A stretch of 64,000 bases of DNA from Bacteroidota bacterium (GTDB lineage: Bacteria; Bacteroidota; Bacteroidia; Chitinophagales; LD1): NCBI GenBank assembly GCA_947479455.1, contig CANJZE010000001.1, positions 45,106 through 109,105 of the forward strand. Reading direction: 5' to 3'. Positions 19,682-29,018 of this stretch are shown here, piece by piece; the stretch's first letter is position 1, and every line of letters starts with the position of its first letter. The notes beneath the pieces were generated by a model, which did no database searches, was not told the DNA's origin, and was given only the letters and a program-made list of their open reading frames with translations. The translations under genes and the position numbers were made by a program.

Positions 19682-20188
19682 ATGCTGAACACCATTTTTT
19701 TATTGTTGCTGCTTGGAGGAGCTAACGCTGAATATGATGCTACTTCACGCTATAACGACAGCCTGCTTATTTACAATACTTATCGCACGCAAATTGAAAC
19801 GCTCAAGAAATTAAAGGAAACCGACTTGCAGAAGTGGTATGATTTGGATGCCGCAAACGACCGAATAGTTGCCTGCGCTAAATTACGATTGAAAAAATAT
19901 AATCGCCAGAACTATGAACCTTCTTTAGTTGTTGAGCGCAAAGGAATAGGAATGGCCTATGCCTATCCAAAACCACATAGCACTATTGAAACTTCGGTGG
20001 AAAATTTTACTAAAACTGTTGCGGCTAAATATCACTTTGCAGTTTATGATAGGCAAACCCGTTTTTGCTGCGATAAAATTGGCGGCTTACATATTCCCTA
20101 CATTTTGAAATATGTTTACGAGGAGGGGCGTTTACTTTTTATGGAAAAACTGAACCCTGTAACCATGGAAAAAATTGTTGGATTGTAA
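19682..20188 (+). CDS. Hypothetical secreted protein
   Basis: ORF with N-terminal signal-like sequence MLNTIFLLLLLGGANA; no family recognised. Confidence 0.7.
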   Translation: MLNTIFLLLLLGGANAEYDATSRYNDSLLIYNTYRTQIETLKKLKETDLQKWYDLDAANDRIVACAKLRLKKYNRQNYEPSLVVERKGIGMAYAYPKPHSTIETSVENFTKTVAAKYHFAVYDRQTRFCCDKIGGLHIPYILKYVYEEGRLLFMEKLNPVTMEKIVGL

Positions 20189-20197
20189 CCAATAGCT

Positions 20198-21622
20198 TTA
20201 TCGAATCACCAACAACTTCCTTACAGCGCTTTGACCATTCAAGGAAATATGAAGCAAATAATTTCCTGCTTCTGCCTTCGATAAATCGAAAGTTGTTTTG
20301 GGTTCTGTAATTTTTGATTGCAGAATTCTTCTTCCATACATATCGAACACGGAAATTTCTACATCACTAAACTCTAATGTTTCAATCTCGAGATTAAAAA
20401 TTTGCGAAGCCGGATTTGGGAATATACGAACCGATGCCTCTGCAAAAATTTGTTCAACACCAGAAGCAGCACCACACAAATTTGTTTTAATCAAGCTATC
20501 GAAGTTGATACAGGTAGCCCAACCCGGATGATCAATAAAAGGATTGCGGTTGTGTTGAACAGAATTAATACAGGCATTTTTTGTGCGTTCGAATTTATCA
20601 GGCGGGTCTTGCTGATTCCACAACTTCAAAATATTTTGGTCTTGCTGATACGCCTGTGATAACAGTTCGTTCAATCCCCAGCCACCGCTCAAACCATCGT
20701 AACAAACCATTTCATACATCATGGCGCGGGCAGCATCTCCTTTGCGGTCAGCTCTAGGTTCAAAAACGTTATTGCCTGTATTATCAGTTCCGTATTTACA
20801 CGAGCCATAAGTCCATGACTGATTGACCACAATACCCAAAGGATTATTCGAACGTTTCACGTTGGGTACACTGCGCGATAGCAAAAGATTATAATAATCG
20901 GCACCTTCAGCATAATTGATCAGGTTATTTGCAACAAAGATTGCGGCCGTTTGCATCCAACTCTTACACAGTACGTGCTCGCGATTATAATCAGTGGCAA
21001 CAAAACCAAATGGCGGGGTATAAACTGTTGTTTCCCCACTGTATTCGCAATTGATTACCTCCTGACCTCCAATTGTGTCGCGCACATAAATACTAGGCAT
21101 CAGCAAATTTGCATAGCCCGGAGTATATGTTTGCATCGTATGGTTATTAATCAGGTAATGCAAATCGGCAATGAAACTTGCTGAAGTGGAATCAATACCT
21201 TGAAAATAATTTCCGGCATCTGCCGCTGGAGTAATAACAGAATCGGTGAGTGGATTTGACAGCAAATAATTGATGCTACCACCACTTCCGTTGTAAGCAA
21301 ATATTTTGAAATAATATTTAGTGCGTTCTACTACTTCGCGAACCTGAAAAGATGTTCCCGCATTGCTGTTCATCACCTTGCAGGTTGTAAGCCCCTGTCC
21401 CTTTTGGTAAGTAGTACCATCAACGGGAATATCAGTAATAGGATGTGTACTTTTCAAAATCAAAAAACCATCGGCAGTTGAAGGAGTAAAAGACAAAATA
21501 AAATTGTAAGGTTTCACACTATTAAAAACCAAGTTAGTTGGCTGCGATGAAGGCTGCTGAGCAATTAATAATTGATAATTGATAATTGATAATTGTAACA
21601 GCAGGAAAAATTTTTTCATCAT
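20198..21622 (-). CDS. Secreted endonuclease I-family nuclease with FnIII-like region and T9SS type-A sorting domain
   Basis: NREHVLCKSWM, NQSWTYGSCKYG, VFEPRADRKGDAARAMMYE (endonuclease I); C-terminal VRIFPNPASQIFNLEIE...NYLLHISLNGQSAVRKLLVIR. MMKKFF start at 21622 preferred over 21655. Confidence 0.88.
   Translation of the reverse strand: MMKKFFLLLQLSIINYQLLIAQQPSSQPTNLVFNSVKPYNFILSFTPSTADGFLILKSTHPITDIPVDGTTYQKGQGLTTCKVMNSNAGTSFQVREVVERTKYYFKIFAYNGSGGSINYLLSNPLTDSVITPAADAGNYFQGIDSTSASFIADLHYLINNHTMQTYTPGYANLLMPSIYVRDTIGGQEVINCEYSGETTVYTPPFGFVATDYNREHVLCKSWMQTAAIFVANNLINYAEGADYYNLLLSRSVPNVKRSNNPLGIVVNQSWTYGSCKYGTDNTGNNVFEPRADRKGDAARAMMYEMVCYDGLSGGWGLNELLSQAYQQDQNILKLWNQQDPPDKFERTKNACINSVQHNRNPFIDHPGWATCINFDSLIKTNLCGAASGVEQIFAEASVRIFPNPASQIFNLEIETLEFSDVEISVFDMYGRRILQSKITEPKTTFDLSKAEAGNYLLHISLNGQSAVRKLLVIR
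21563..21595. repeat. Heptanucleotide tandem array (AATTGAT)n in the endonuclease signal-peptide coding region
   Basis: AATTAAT AATTGAT AATTGAT AATTGAT AATTG; on the minus strand encodes LSIINYQLLI. Confidence 0.9.
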
Positions 21623-21668
21623 AGATTGATTGGTATTCAGAAATTTGAAAAACATGTTGTTCGATATA

Positions 21669-22706
21669 CTATTGAAGTTCTTTCAGAAAAACACAATAGG
21701 TAGGAAAGTGGTCGCTATAGCCACCATTATAAATATTGCCATCGTAAGTTCGCATTGGATACCCTTTATATCGGCCTGTTTTAGTAACCATAAATTGTTT
21801 ATTGAAGATATGCGCACCGTGATAAAAAAATCCTTTTTGCTCCTTTTTTAAAAAACCCGATGACAACATAATTTGGTCAAACAAATTCCACGAATCATTA
21901 TAAGCTAACGTACCAATTCCTTTATTGATAAAATCAACCCATGGGTTATATAGTTCTCCATTCTTCACGCTTTTCAAATCACCCTTTGCACCAAGTACTT
22001 TTGCCACACTAGGGCTAGTAGGGTCATCATTCAAATCGCCCATAACAAAAACTTTTGTTTGTGGGTCAATTTTCATCAATGAATCAATCACTCGTTTGCT
22101 CACACTTGCAGCCGATGCGCGAGCTGCTGCACTTGCTTCTTCACCGCCTCTGCGCGAGGGCCAATGGTTTACAAAAACATGAATCATTTCGCCATCGTAA
22201 AGTCCGCTTACCCAAAGCACATCGCGTGTGTAATGCAACGTGCCGTCACTATTCTCCATACGAACAAAAAGCGGTTCACTATGTTTTACTTTAAAATATT
22301 TCGGGTTGTAAATAAGCGCAGGGTCAATACTTCTATCATCGGGACCATCATAATGAACAATTTTTAAATGACGGTTTGCAAACTCCGGTTGCGCGACTAA
22401 ATCCTCGAGTACTTTATCGTTTTCTATTTCGGCAACACCCAGAAGCGAGAAGCCATCGGGCGAAATATCTGTTCCAATTTGCGAAAGCACTTCGGTGAGT
22501 TTGCGCATTTTATCCTCATAAACCTTTCCCGTATAATGGTATGAACCAGCGGGCAAAAAATCTTCGTCATTTTTTACAGGGTCATTGATGGTATCAAACA
22601 GGTTTTCGAGATTGTAGAAAGCCACGATACCAACTTTATATTTTTTTTCCTGCGAAAACAAGGAAAGGCTAAACAGCAGGAGTAAAACAAGAGAAATTTG
22701 CTTCAT
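21669..22706 (-). CDS. Secreted endonuclease/exonuclease/phosphatase family protein
   Basis: MKQISLVLLLLFSLSLFSQ signal; VGIVAFYNLENLFDT, LGVAEIENDKVLEDL, VFVNHWPSRRGGEEAS, FVMGDLNDDPTSPSV. Start at 22706 preferred over 22787. Confidence 0.9.
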   Translation of the reverse strand: MKQISLVLLLLFSLSLFSQEKKYKVGIVAFYNLENLFDTINDPVKNDEDFLPAGSYHYTGKVYEDKMRKLTEVLSQIGTDISPDGFSLLGVAEIENDKVLEDLVAQPEFANRHLKIVHYDGPDDRSIDPALIYNPKYFKVKHSEPLFVRMENSDGTLHYTRDVLWVSGLYDGEMIHVFVNHWPSRRGGEEASAAARASAASVSKRVIDSLMKIDPQTKVFVMGDLNDDPTSPSVAKVLGAKGDLKSVKNGELYNPWVDFINKGIGTLAYNDSWNLFDQIMLSSGFLKKEQKGFFYHGAHIFNKQFMVTKTGRYKGYPMRTYDGNIYNGGYSDHFPTYCVFLKELQ

Positions 22707-22829
22707 TTTGTTTATTTGAACACACAAACTTAGCAGGATAGTGCAGAAAATTTTTCTGCCAAAAACCGTAAGGTAAATTGCTTTCAAATTATGTGGATAG
22801 ACTGTGGATACCTGTTGGCTACTTTGGGT

Positions 22830-22858
22830 TTTGCGGGTGGTGTGTTTTTCTATTTTCG
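22830..22858 (+). promoter_or_regulatory. Putative Bacteroidota promoter upstream of smc (TTTG ... TATTTTCG)
   Basis: TTTG at 22830, 17 nt, then TATTTTCG at 22851, resembling TTTG-Nx-TAnnTTTG. Confidence 0.4.
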
Positions 22859-22947
22859 CTACCCCTCTAAAATGAGGAATTAAACGGGGAGAAAAGGTAA
22901 GGACATACCTTCTCAGTTTACCTAGCTGGCTTTCAAAATGTGAACCT

Positions 22948-25900
22948 ATGCAACTAACTACATTAGAGATTAAGGGATTTAAAAGTTTTGCTGAAAAAAC
23001 TACGATTCACTTCAACAATAAAATTACAGGAGTAGTAGGACCAAACGGTTGCGGAAAAAGCAACGTGGTTGACTCCATTCGTTGGGTTTTAGGAGAGCAA
23101 AAAACTTCTCATCTGCGTTTGGAAAAAATGGAGAACCTCATTTTCAACGGAACCAAAAATCGCAAAGCTGCAAGCATGGCTGAGGTTTCACTTACGTTTG
23201 AAAATACCAAGAATTTAGTTTCATCCGATTATAAAACGATCACCATTACCCGCAGGTTGTTTCGCGATGGTGAAAGCGAATACCGATTAAATGATGTGCC
23301 TTGCAGGTTAAAAGATATTACCTCCCTGTTTATGGATACTGGTGTAAGTGCAGATAGCTACGCCATTATTGAGCTAGGTATGATGGATGAAATTTTGAAC
23401 GACCGTGATAACAGTCGAAGAAAATTGTTTGAACAGGCAGCAGGAGTTTCGAAATATAAAAAACGCAAGAAAGAAACCATTGACAAACTAAAAGGAACCG
23501 ATGGCGATTTAGAGCGGGTAAAAGATTTGCTTTTTGAAATTGAAGGCAACTTAAAAACCCTGGAAGCACAGGCAAAAAAGACTAAACGCTATTACGAACT
23601 GAAAGCAGAATATAAAGATTTGAGTTTGCTTTTAGCCAAGTATAATTTGCAATCGTATAAGGAGACATTCAAAAATTTAGAGGAGCAAAAGAAAAAAGAA
23701 GAAGACAACAAACTCGAGTTAGAAACTTCAGTTGCTCAAGTAGATGCTTTGCTCGAAAAAGAAAAACTGAACAACGTTGACAAAGAAAAAATGCTTTTCG
23801 AAGTTCAGAAAAAACTGAACACACTTGTAGCTGGTGTGGGTGAAAAAGAAAACGAACGCAATCTTCTGAACTCACAAATAAAATATGCGCTCGATAAAAA
23901 GGAAACTGCCGAAAAACAAATTGTAGAAGCAAACGATCAAGTAGAGAAGTTGAAACTTTCCATTGATAAACTTTCTATTGACCAGGAAAGCGAAAGAAGA
24001 ATTTTAGAAACTAAGAAGAACGAACTTTCGGTTCTTGAAACGGAGTTGAATGAAGTTCGCAATCAGCACACAGGGTTAAAAGATACACTCACCAGCGAGC
24101 AAAAACTTTTTACCGAAAAGGAGCGCCAAATTTTCGAACTTGAAAAAAAATTAGCGGTTAATCGCAGCAGTAACGAAAGTTTGCAGCGCGATTTGCTGAA
24201 CAGCGATGAAGATGTTCAACGTAAGCGTCAGGAGTTGGAGCAACTGCAAAAAGATTTTGAACAATTAAAAACAGAGAAAGAGACAACTGAAACGAAACTA
24301 CAATCATTACTAACCGAAGAAGAAAACCGCAAGAATGAAATTGCAGAGTTAGAAACAGGGATTGAAAAAACACGTCTTGCGCTTACTGCTGAAACCAGAA
24401 CACTCGACTCAAAGAAAAATGAATTTGACTTGACCAAAAGTTTGGTTGAAAACTTAGAAGGCTTTCCGGAGTCAATAAAATTTTTGAAGAAGAATGCGAA
24501 GTGGAGTAAAGAAGCTCCTCTCCTTTCCGATATTATTTATTGTGCCGAAGAGTATCGCGTAGCTGTTGAAAATTATCTGGAACCGTATTTGAATTACTAT
24601 GTGGTGCAGAACCTGCAGGAAGCTATCATGGCGGTAAACATGCTCAACGATTCTTCAATGGGGCGCGCCAATTTTTTCATTCTCAATGAATTTGAAAAAT
24701 ATGAAAGCAGTGCTCCTGCTACTATTGAAGGCACGTTGAAGGTGGGTGATTTAGTGGAGTTGGATTCCGCATATAAAAAACTGGGTTCGTATTTGCTCGA
24801 CAAAGTTTATCTCGTTGATGATTCATCGGGCTTTGATGCAACTAAACTGAATTCATACGGAAAGCAGATTGTAGTTCTATCTAAAAGCGGAAGATACATT
24901 CGCAAAGATTTTTCGTTGAGTGGCGGTGCGGTAGGTTTGTTTGAAGGAAAGAAAATTGGTCGTGCAAAAAATTTGGAGAAACTTCAGGAGGAAATCAAGA
25001 ACCTTGAACTAAGCACTTACAAACTCCACCAGCAAGTTTCGAACGCGCAAGTAAAAATAAATCAACTCAAAGCATCGAGCGTAGCTCGTGAAATTGAGTC
25101 GCAAAGAAATTTGGTAAATCAACTTTCTTCCAAAGGTTCTGCTTCGCAAGCAAGCATCAATAGCTTGGTGAAATTTTTGGAAAGTGCCGATGAGAAAAGC
25201 AAAACAATTACACAACGTTTAGATGCGTTGGATGCCGAAGTAACTGCTATCAATACTGAGCTTACATCGCTTCGCGATACGCAAGGTTCGGCTAAAGCAA
25301 TTTTGGAAAAAACCGATAAAGATTTTGTTGAACTTACGAATAAGCTGAGCGAAATCTCTTCGCGTTACAATCAAAAAAATATTGAATTTCATCAACAACA
25401 GAATCGTGTAAACTCCATCAATCAGGAGCTGGGGTTCAAGAAAAGTCAAATTGAAACGTTGATGAATCAACTTACACGCAACAACGAAGTGATTCAAGAA
25501 AGCAAAATGCAAGTAGAAGAGAGTCAGCGCAAATCGAAAGAGATTGAAACCGCTTTGCTCTCAGGCTATGCCGATAAAGAAAGCTATGCTGCTGAAGTAG
25601 AAGACGCTGAAAAAAGATATTACGATTCACGTACAGGCATCAATGAATTGGATTCGCGCTCACGCGAATTGGTGCGCACGCGCGACAATGCCATTAACCA
25701 ACTCAACAGCATTAATGAGAAATTCAACGAGTTGAAACTTTCGCTTACTTCTATGAAAGAAAGATTGAGTGTGGAATTTAATATTGACATCAATGAAATC
25801 CTGAATCAGGAGTTTGAAATGGTTCAACCATTGGAAGAAGTTCAAGCAGAAGTAGAGAAGGTGAAAAAGCGGATTGAAAATTTCGGAGAAATAAACCCTA

Positions 25901-26487
25901 TGGCATTGGAAGCTTTTGAAGAAATGAAAAAGCGTTACGATTTCATTATTGCTCAGAAAAAAGATTTGGAAGATGCCAGGACTTCTTTAATGGATACCAT
26001 TAAAGAAATTGAAGACACGGCAAAAATTCAATTTCTCGAAGCATTTACCAAAGTTCGGGAAAGTTTTATTCGTGTGTTTCATACGCTCTTTAGTGAAGAT
26101 GATCAATGCGATTTATTCTTAGTAAATCCCGATGACCCTCTCGAATCAAAAATTGAAATCATAGCGAAACCAAAAGGCAAACGACCAACCGTAATAGACC
26201 AGCTTTCGGGAGGAGAAAAAACATTGACGGCAACAGCACTGCTGTTCTCACTCTATCTTTTGAAGCCAGCACCGTTCTGTATTTTCGATGAAGTAGATGC
26301 ACCGTTAGATGATGCAAACATTGGCAAGTTCAACAAAATCATCAGCGAGTTCTCAAAAGATTCGCAATTCATTATTGTAACACACAACAAAATGACGATG
26401 ACTGCCGTGGAAGCAATTTATGGAGTTACCATGGCTGAGCAAGGAGTGAGTAGGGTGGTACCCGTTGATTTCAGAAGTTTGAATTAA
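22948..26487 (+). CDS. smc: Chromosome segregation protein SMC
   Basis: Walker A GPNGCGKSNVVDSIRWVLGEQ, long coiled coils, hinge, signature LSGGEKTLTATALLFSLYLLKPAPFCIFDEVDAPLDDANI. Confidence 0.98.
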   Translation: MQLTTLEIKGFKSFAEKTTIHFNNKITGVVGPNGCGKSNVVDSIRWVLGEQKTSHLRLEKMENLIFNGTKNRKAASMAEVSLTFENTKNLVSSDYKTITITRRLFRDGESEYRLNDVPCRLKDITSLFMDTGVSADSYAIIELGMMDEILNDRDNSRRKLFEQAAGVSKYKKRKKETIDKLKGTDGDLERVKDLLFEIEGNLKTLEAQAKKTKRYYELKAEYKDLSLLLAKYNLQSYKETFKNLEEQKKKEEDNKLELETSVAQVDALLEKEKLNNVDKEKMLFEVQKKLNTLVAGVGEKENERNLLNSQIKYALDKKETAEKQIVEANDQVEKLKLSIDKLSIDQESERRILETKKNELSVLETELNEVRNQHTGLKDTLTSEQKLFTEKERQIFELEKKLAVNRSSNESLQRDLLNSDEDVQRKRQELEQLQKDFEQLKTEKETTETKLQSLLTEEENRKNEIAELETGIEKTRLALTAETRTLDSKKNEFDLTKSLVENLEGFPESIKFLKKNAKWSKEAPLLSDIIYCAEEYRVAVENYLEPYLNYYVVQNLQEAIMAVNMLNDSSMGRANFFILNEFEKYESSAPATIEGTLKVGDLVELDSAYKKLGSYLLDKVYLVDDSSGFDATKLNSYGKQIVVLSKSGRYIRKDFSLSGGAVGLFEGKKIGRAKNLEKLQEEIKNLELSTYKLHQQVSNAQVKINQLKASSVAREIESQRNLVNQLSSKGSASQASINSLVKFLESADEKSKTITQRLDALDAEVTAINTELTSLRDTQGSAKAILEKTDKDFVELTNKLSEISSRYNQKNIEFHQQQNRVNSINQELGFKKSQIETLMNQLTRNNEVIQESKMQVEESQRKSKEIETALLSGYADKESYAAEVEDAEKRYYDSRTGINELDSRSRELVRTRDNAINQLNSINEKFNELKLSLTSMKERLSVEFNIDINEILNQEFEMVQPLEEVQAEVEKVKKRIENFGEINPMALEAFEEMKKRYDFIIAQKKDLEDARTSLMDTIKEIEDTAKIQFLEAFTKVRESFIRVFHTLFSEDDQCDLFLVNPDDPLESKIEIIAKPKGKRPTVIDQLSGGEKTLTATALLFSLYLLKPAPFCIFDEVDAPLDDANIGKFNKIISEFSKDSQFIIVTHNKMTMTAVEAIYGVTMAEQGVSRVVPVDFRSLN

Positions 26488-26506
26488 ACTTGCCAAAATT
26501 CTATTT

Positions 26507-27223
26507 CTGAAAACAGAAGTTCACTTATCTGTCGTAATTCCCTGCTACAATCCGCAAAAAGGCTGGGTAGAAAAAATCAATTCGAGCCTGTTGCAAATTC
26601 AAAACGAAATTAATTCCGTTGAATTGATCATGGTGAATGACGGAAGTAATGAGCAAATGTTGTTTGACGAACTTAAAAATCTAAACAGTAAAATTGCTTT
26701 CACTCCTTTAGCAAACAACGAAAACAAAGGCAAAGGATTCGCACTAAGACACGGTGTAAACGCTGCCAAAGGCGAATTCATCATATATACCGATGTTGAC
26801 TTTCCCTATACACATAAAAGCTTTCTGAAAATTTATGCTGCATTAAAAAACGAAATTGTTGATGTAGCAATTGGTGTTAGAGACGAAAAATACTATAAAC
26901 ACCTTTCGAAAACACGAATGAGAATTTCAAAAATACTTCGCTGGTTCGTAAAAACTTTTCTTCGAATACCTACCAACGATACCCAATGCGGATTGAAAGG
27001 ATTCAACAAAAAAGGAAAAGAAGTTTTTTTAGAAACAACCATCAATCGTTATCTCTTCGATTTGGAATTTATTTTCGGTGCAGCTAAAAACAAGTTGAAT
27101 ATAAAAACTGTAGCAGTAGAACTACGTGCCGATGTTCAACTCTCAACCATGAGCAACAAAATTCTTTTACAGGAATTTGGAAACTTTTTGAAGATATTCG
27201 TCAAGTCAATAATCAACAATTAA
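26507..27223 (+). CDS. Family 2 glycosyltransferase (dolichyl-phosphate sugar synthase-like)
   Basis: LSVVIPCYNPQKGW lies upstream of the tracked ORF start; LIMVNDGSN, NKGKGFALRHGV, YTDVDFPY, DTQCGLKGF. Start codon uncertain (no ATG/GTG/TTG between the in-frame stop at 26480 and the conserved motif). Confidence 0.8.
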   Translation: MKTEVHLSVVIPCYNPQKGWVEKINSSLLQIQNEINSVELIMVNDGSNEQMLFDELKNLNSKIAFTPLANNENKGKGFALRHGVNAAKGEFIIYTDVDFPYTHKSFLKIYAALKNEIVDVAIGVRDEKYYKHLSKTRMRISKILRWFVKTFLRIPTNDTQCGLKGFNKKGKEVFLETTINRYLFDLEFIFGAAKNKLNIKTVAVELRADVQLSTMSNKILLQEFGNFLKIFVKSIINN

Positions 27224-27234
27224 AATCAACCCAA

Positions 27235-28083
27235 ATGGCATACAAACTTTCAGAAAAACATTCAAGCAAAAGAGCCTTCATAACCGGAGCAGGTGGCGGG
27301 TTAGGAAGAGGATTAAGTTTAGCATTAGCAAAAGATGGCTGGACAATCGGCATAACCGATTTGAAAGAAGAAGCATTAGCAGAATCAAAAAAACTGATTG
27401 AAGAAGCAGGGGGCAAAGCACATACCTATCAGTTCGATGTTTCGAAAAGAGAAGATTACAAAAAAGCATTTGACGATTATGTTTCGAAAGTTGGTGGTTT
27501 GGATTTGCTCATTAATAACGCGGGCGTTGGCGATGGTGGTTTGTTTGGCGATTACGCTTTAGAAAACTGGGAATGGATTACGGGCATCAATCAAATGGCG
27601 GCTATTTACGGTTCGCACTTTGCTGTACCAGTAATGAAAAATCAAAAGAGCGGCCATATCATTTCTATTGCCAGTGCGGCAGGACTTGCGAACATGCCTA
27701 ATATGAGTATGTATAATGTAACCAAGGCGGCTGTAATTTCATTGATGGAAACTTTGTATGCCGAGTTGTGGGGATTTGGAATAGACACGAGTGTGGTTTG
27801 TCCAACTTTTTTCCGCAGCAATATTATGCAACATCACCGTGGCGATAAGGATGCAAAAAAGATAGGCGAGATAATTATTCAGCGTGCTAAATATTCAGCC
27901 GATGAAATTGCTGATTACATTTTAACGCAAGCGGGAAATAAAAAATTCTATATCCTGCACCCATGGCAGGCAAAAATGGTTTTTCAATTGCGCAGAATTA
28001 TCCCCATGCTTTTTTTAAAGTATAAAGCAAAACAGTTTGCCAATAAAGATTGGGTAAAGCAGGCGCAGAAAATGAAATTCTAA
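27235..28083 (+). CDS. Short-chain dehydrogenase/reductase
   Basis: FITGAGGGLGRGLS, LINNAGVGDGG, YNVTKAAVISLMETL. Confidence 0.93.
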   Translation: MAYKLSEKHSSKRAFITGAGGGLGRGLSLALAKDGWTIGITDLKEEALAESKKLIEEAGGKAHTYQFDVSKREDYKKAFDDYVSKVGGLDLLINNAGVGDGGLFGDYALENWEWITGINQMAAIYGSHFAVPVMKNQKSGHIISIASAAGLANMPNMSMYNVTKAAVISLMETLYAELWGFGIDTSVVCPTFFRSNIMQHHRGDKDAKKIGEIIIQRAKYSADEIADYILTQAGNKKFYILHPWQAKMVFQLRRIIPMLFLKYKAKQFANKDWVKQAQKMKF

Positions 28084-28997
28084 AAAATCATTTGGAACAA
28101 CTCGCCATGATCTAAATAATGTGCTACTGATTTTTTAATTTCTGTAGCGCAGTATTTTACTCCTATCAATTCCCTTTCCAGTTGTTCGAAATTGCTGTTT
28201 CCAAATTTCAATGCGGTAACTATTCCATCTTCTACTACAATTTCAAATTCCGTTTTCTTAATTTTTGTTTGCGGACTTCGTCCGTAAACCCATTCGTAGG
28301 ATTCAAATTTTTCGATAGCAGAATTCTTTATTTCCTCCCATTGTTTTTCCGTAAACTGAAATACACTTTCGGGTTTTGAGAAAGTTGTAATAAAATCTTT
28401 GAGCTCTTCAGCAGTTGAAACTCTGTTTACATAAGGTTGAATATTTGTTACGCTACTTTGAACAGATTGTGGTGCTTTCGTAAAAACCTGAAACTCATTT
28501 TCTTCCAGCGAGTTTCGCAGTAACGATAAGTCAGCATCAAAAAGCAAAGTGCCGTGACTTATTAAATTTTTACGGTCGGTGAATTGCGCGTTGCCCGAAA
28601 TTTTTTTCTCCTCGTAAAGAATATTGTTGCGTGCATCCATGGTGGCGTGTAATCCCACTTCCATTAACGCATCTATAATCAGTTGATTAAAAAATTTGTA
28701 GTTGTTTACTTTCTCATTGGCAAACGCGGCAATAAAAGCAAAATTCAAATTTCCTTTATCCTGATAAACCGTTCCGCCTCCCGAAATTCTTCTGCAAAGT
28801 TTCAGTTGATTGCTTCTCAAAAAATTAAAATTCACTTCCCGATAAATACTTTGGTTTTTGCCGAGAACAATGCATGGTGCATTAATGTAGAGAAACAAAT
28901 AATCTTTGCCGTTACAATCCGCATGACGAACGAGATATTCTTCAATAGCAAGATTGATGGATGGATCGGTAACGTTTCGATTATCAACGAGAATCAT
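28080..28997 (-). CDS. lplA: Lipoate-protein ligase A-type
   Basis: NLAIEEYL, PCIVLGKNQSIYREVN, CRRISGGGTVYQDKGNLNFAFI, KISGNAQF, LISHGTLLFDADL. Confidence 0.94.
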   Translation of the reverse strand: MILVDNRNVTDPSINLAIEEYLVRHADCNGKDYLFLYINAPCIVLGKNQSIYREVNFNFLRSNQLKLCRRISGGGTVYQDKGNLNFAFIAAFANEKVNNYKFFNQLIIDALMEVGLHATMDARNNILYEEKKISGNAQFTDRKNLISHGTLLFDADLSLLRNSLEENEFQVFTKAPQSVQSSVTNIQPYVNRVSTAEELKDFITTFSKPESVFQFTEKQWEEIKNSAIEKFESYEWVYGRSPQTKIKKTEFEIVVEDGIVTALKFGNSNFEQLERELIGVKYCATEIKKSVAHYLDHGELFQMIF

Positions 28998-29018
28998 GAA
29001 CGTGAAGATGAAAGAATT

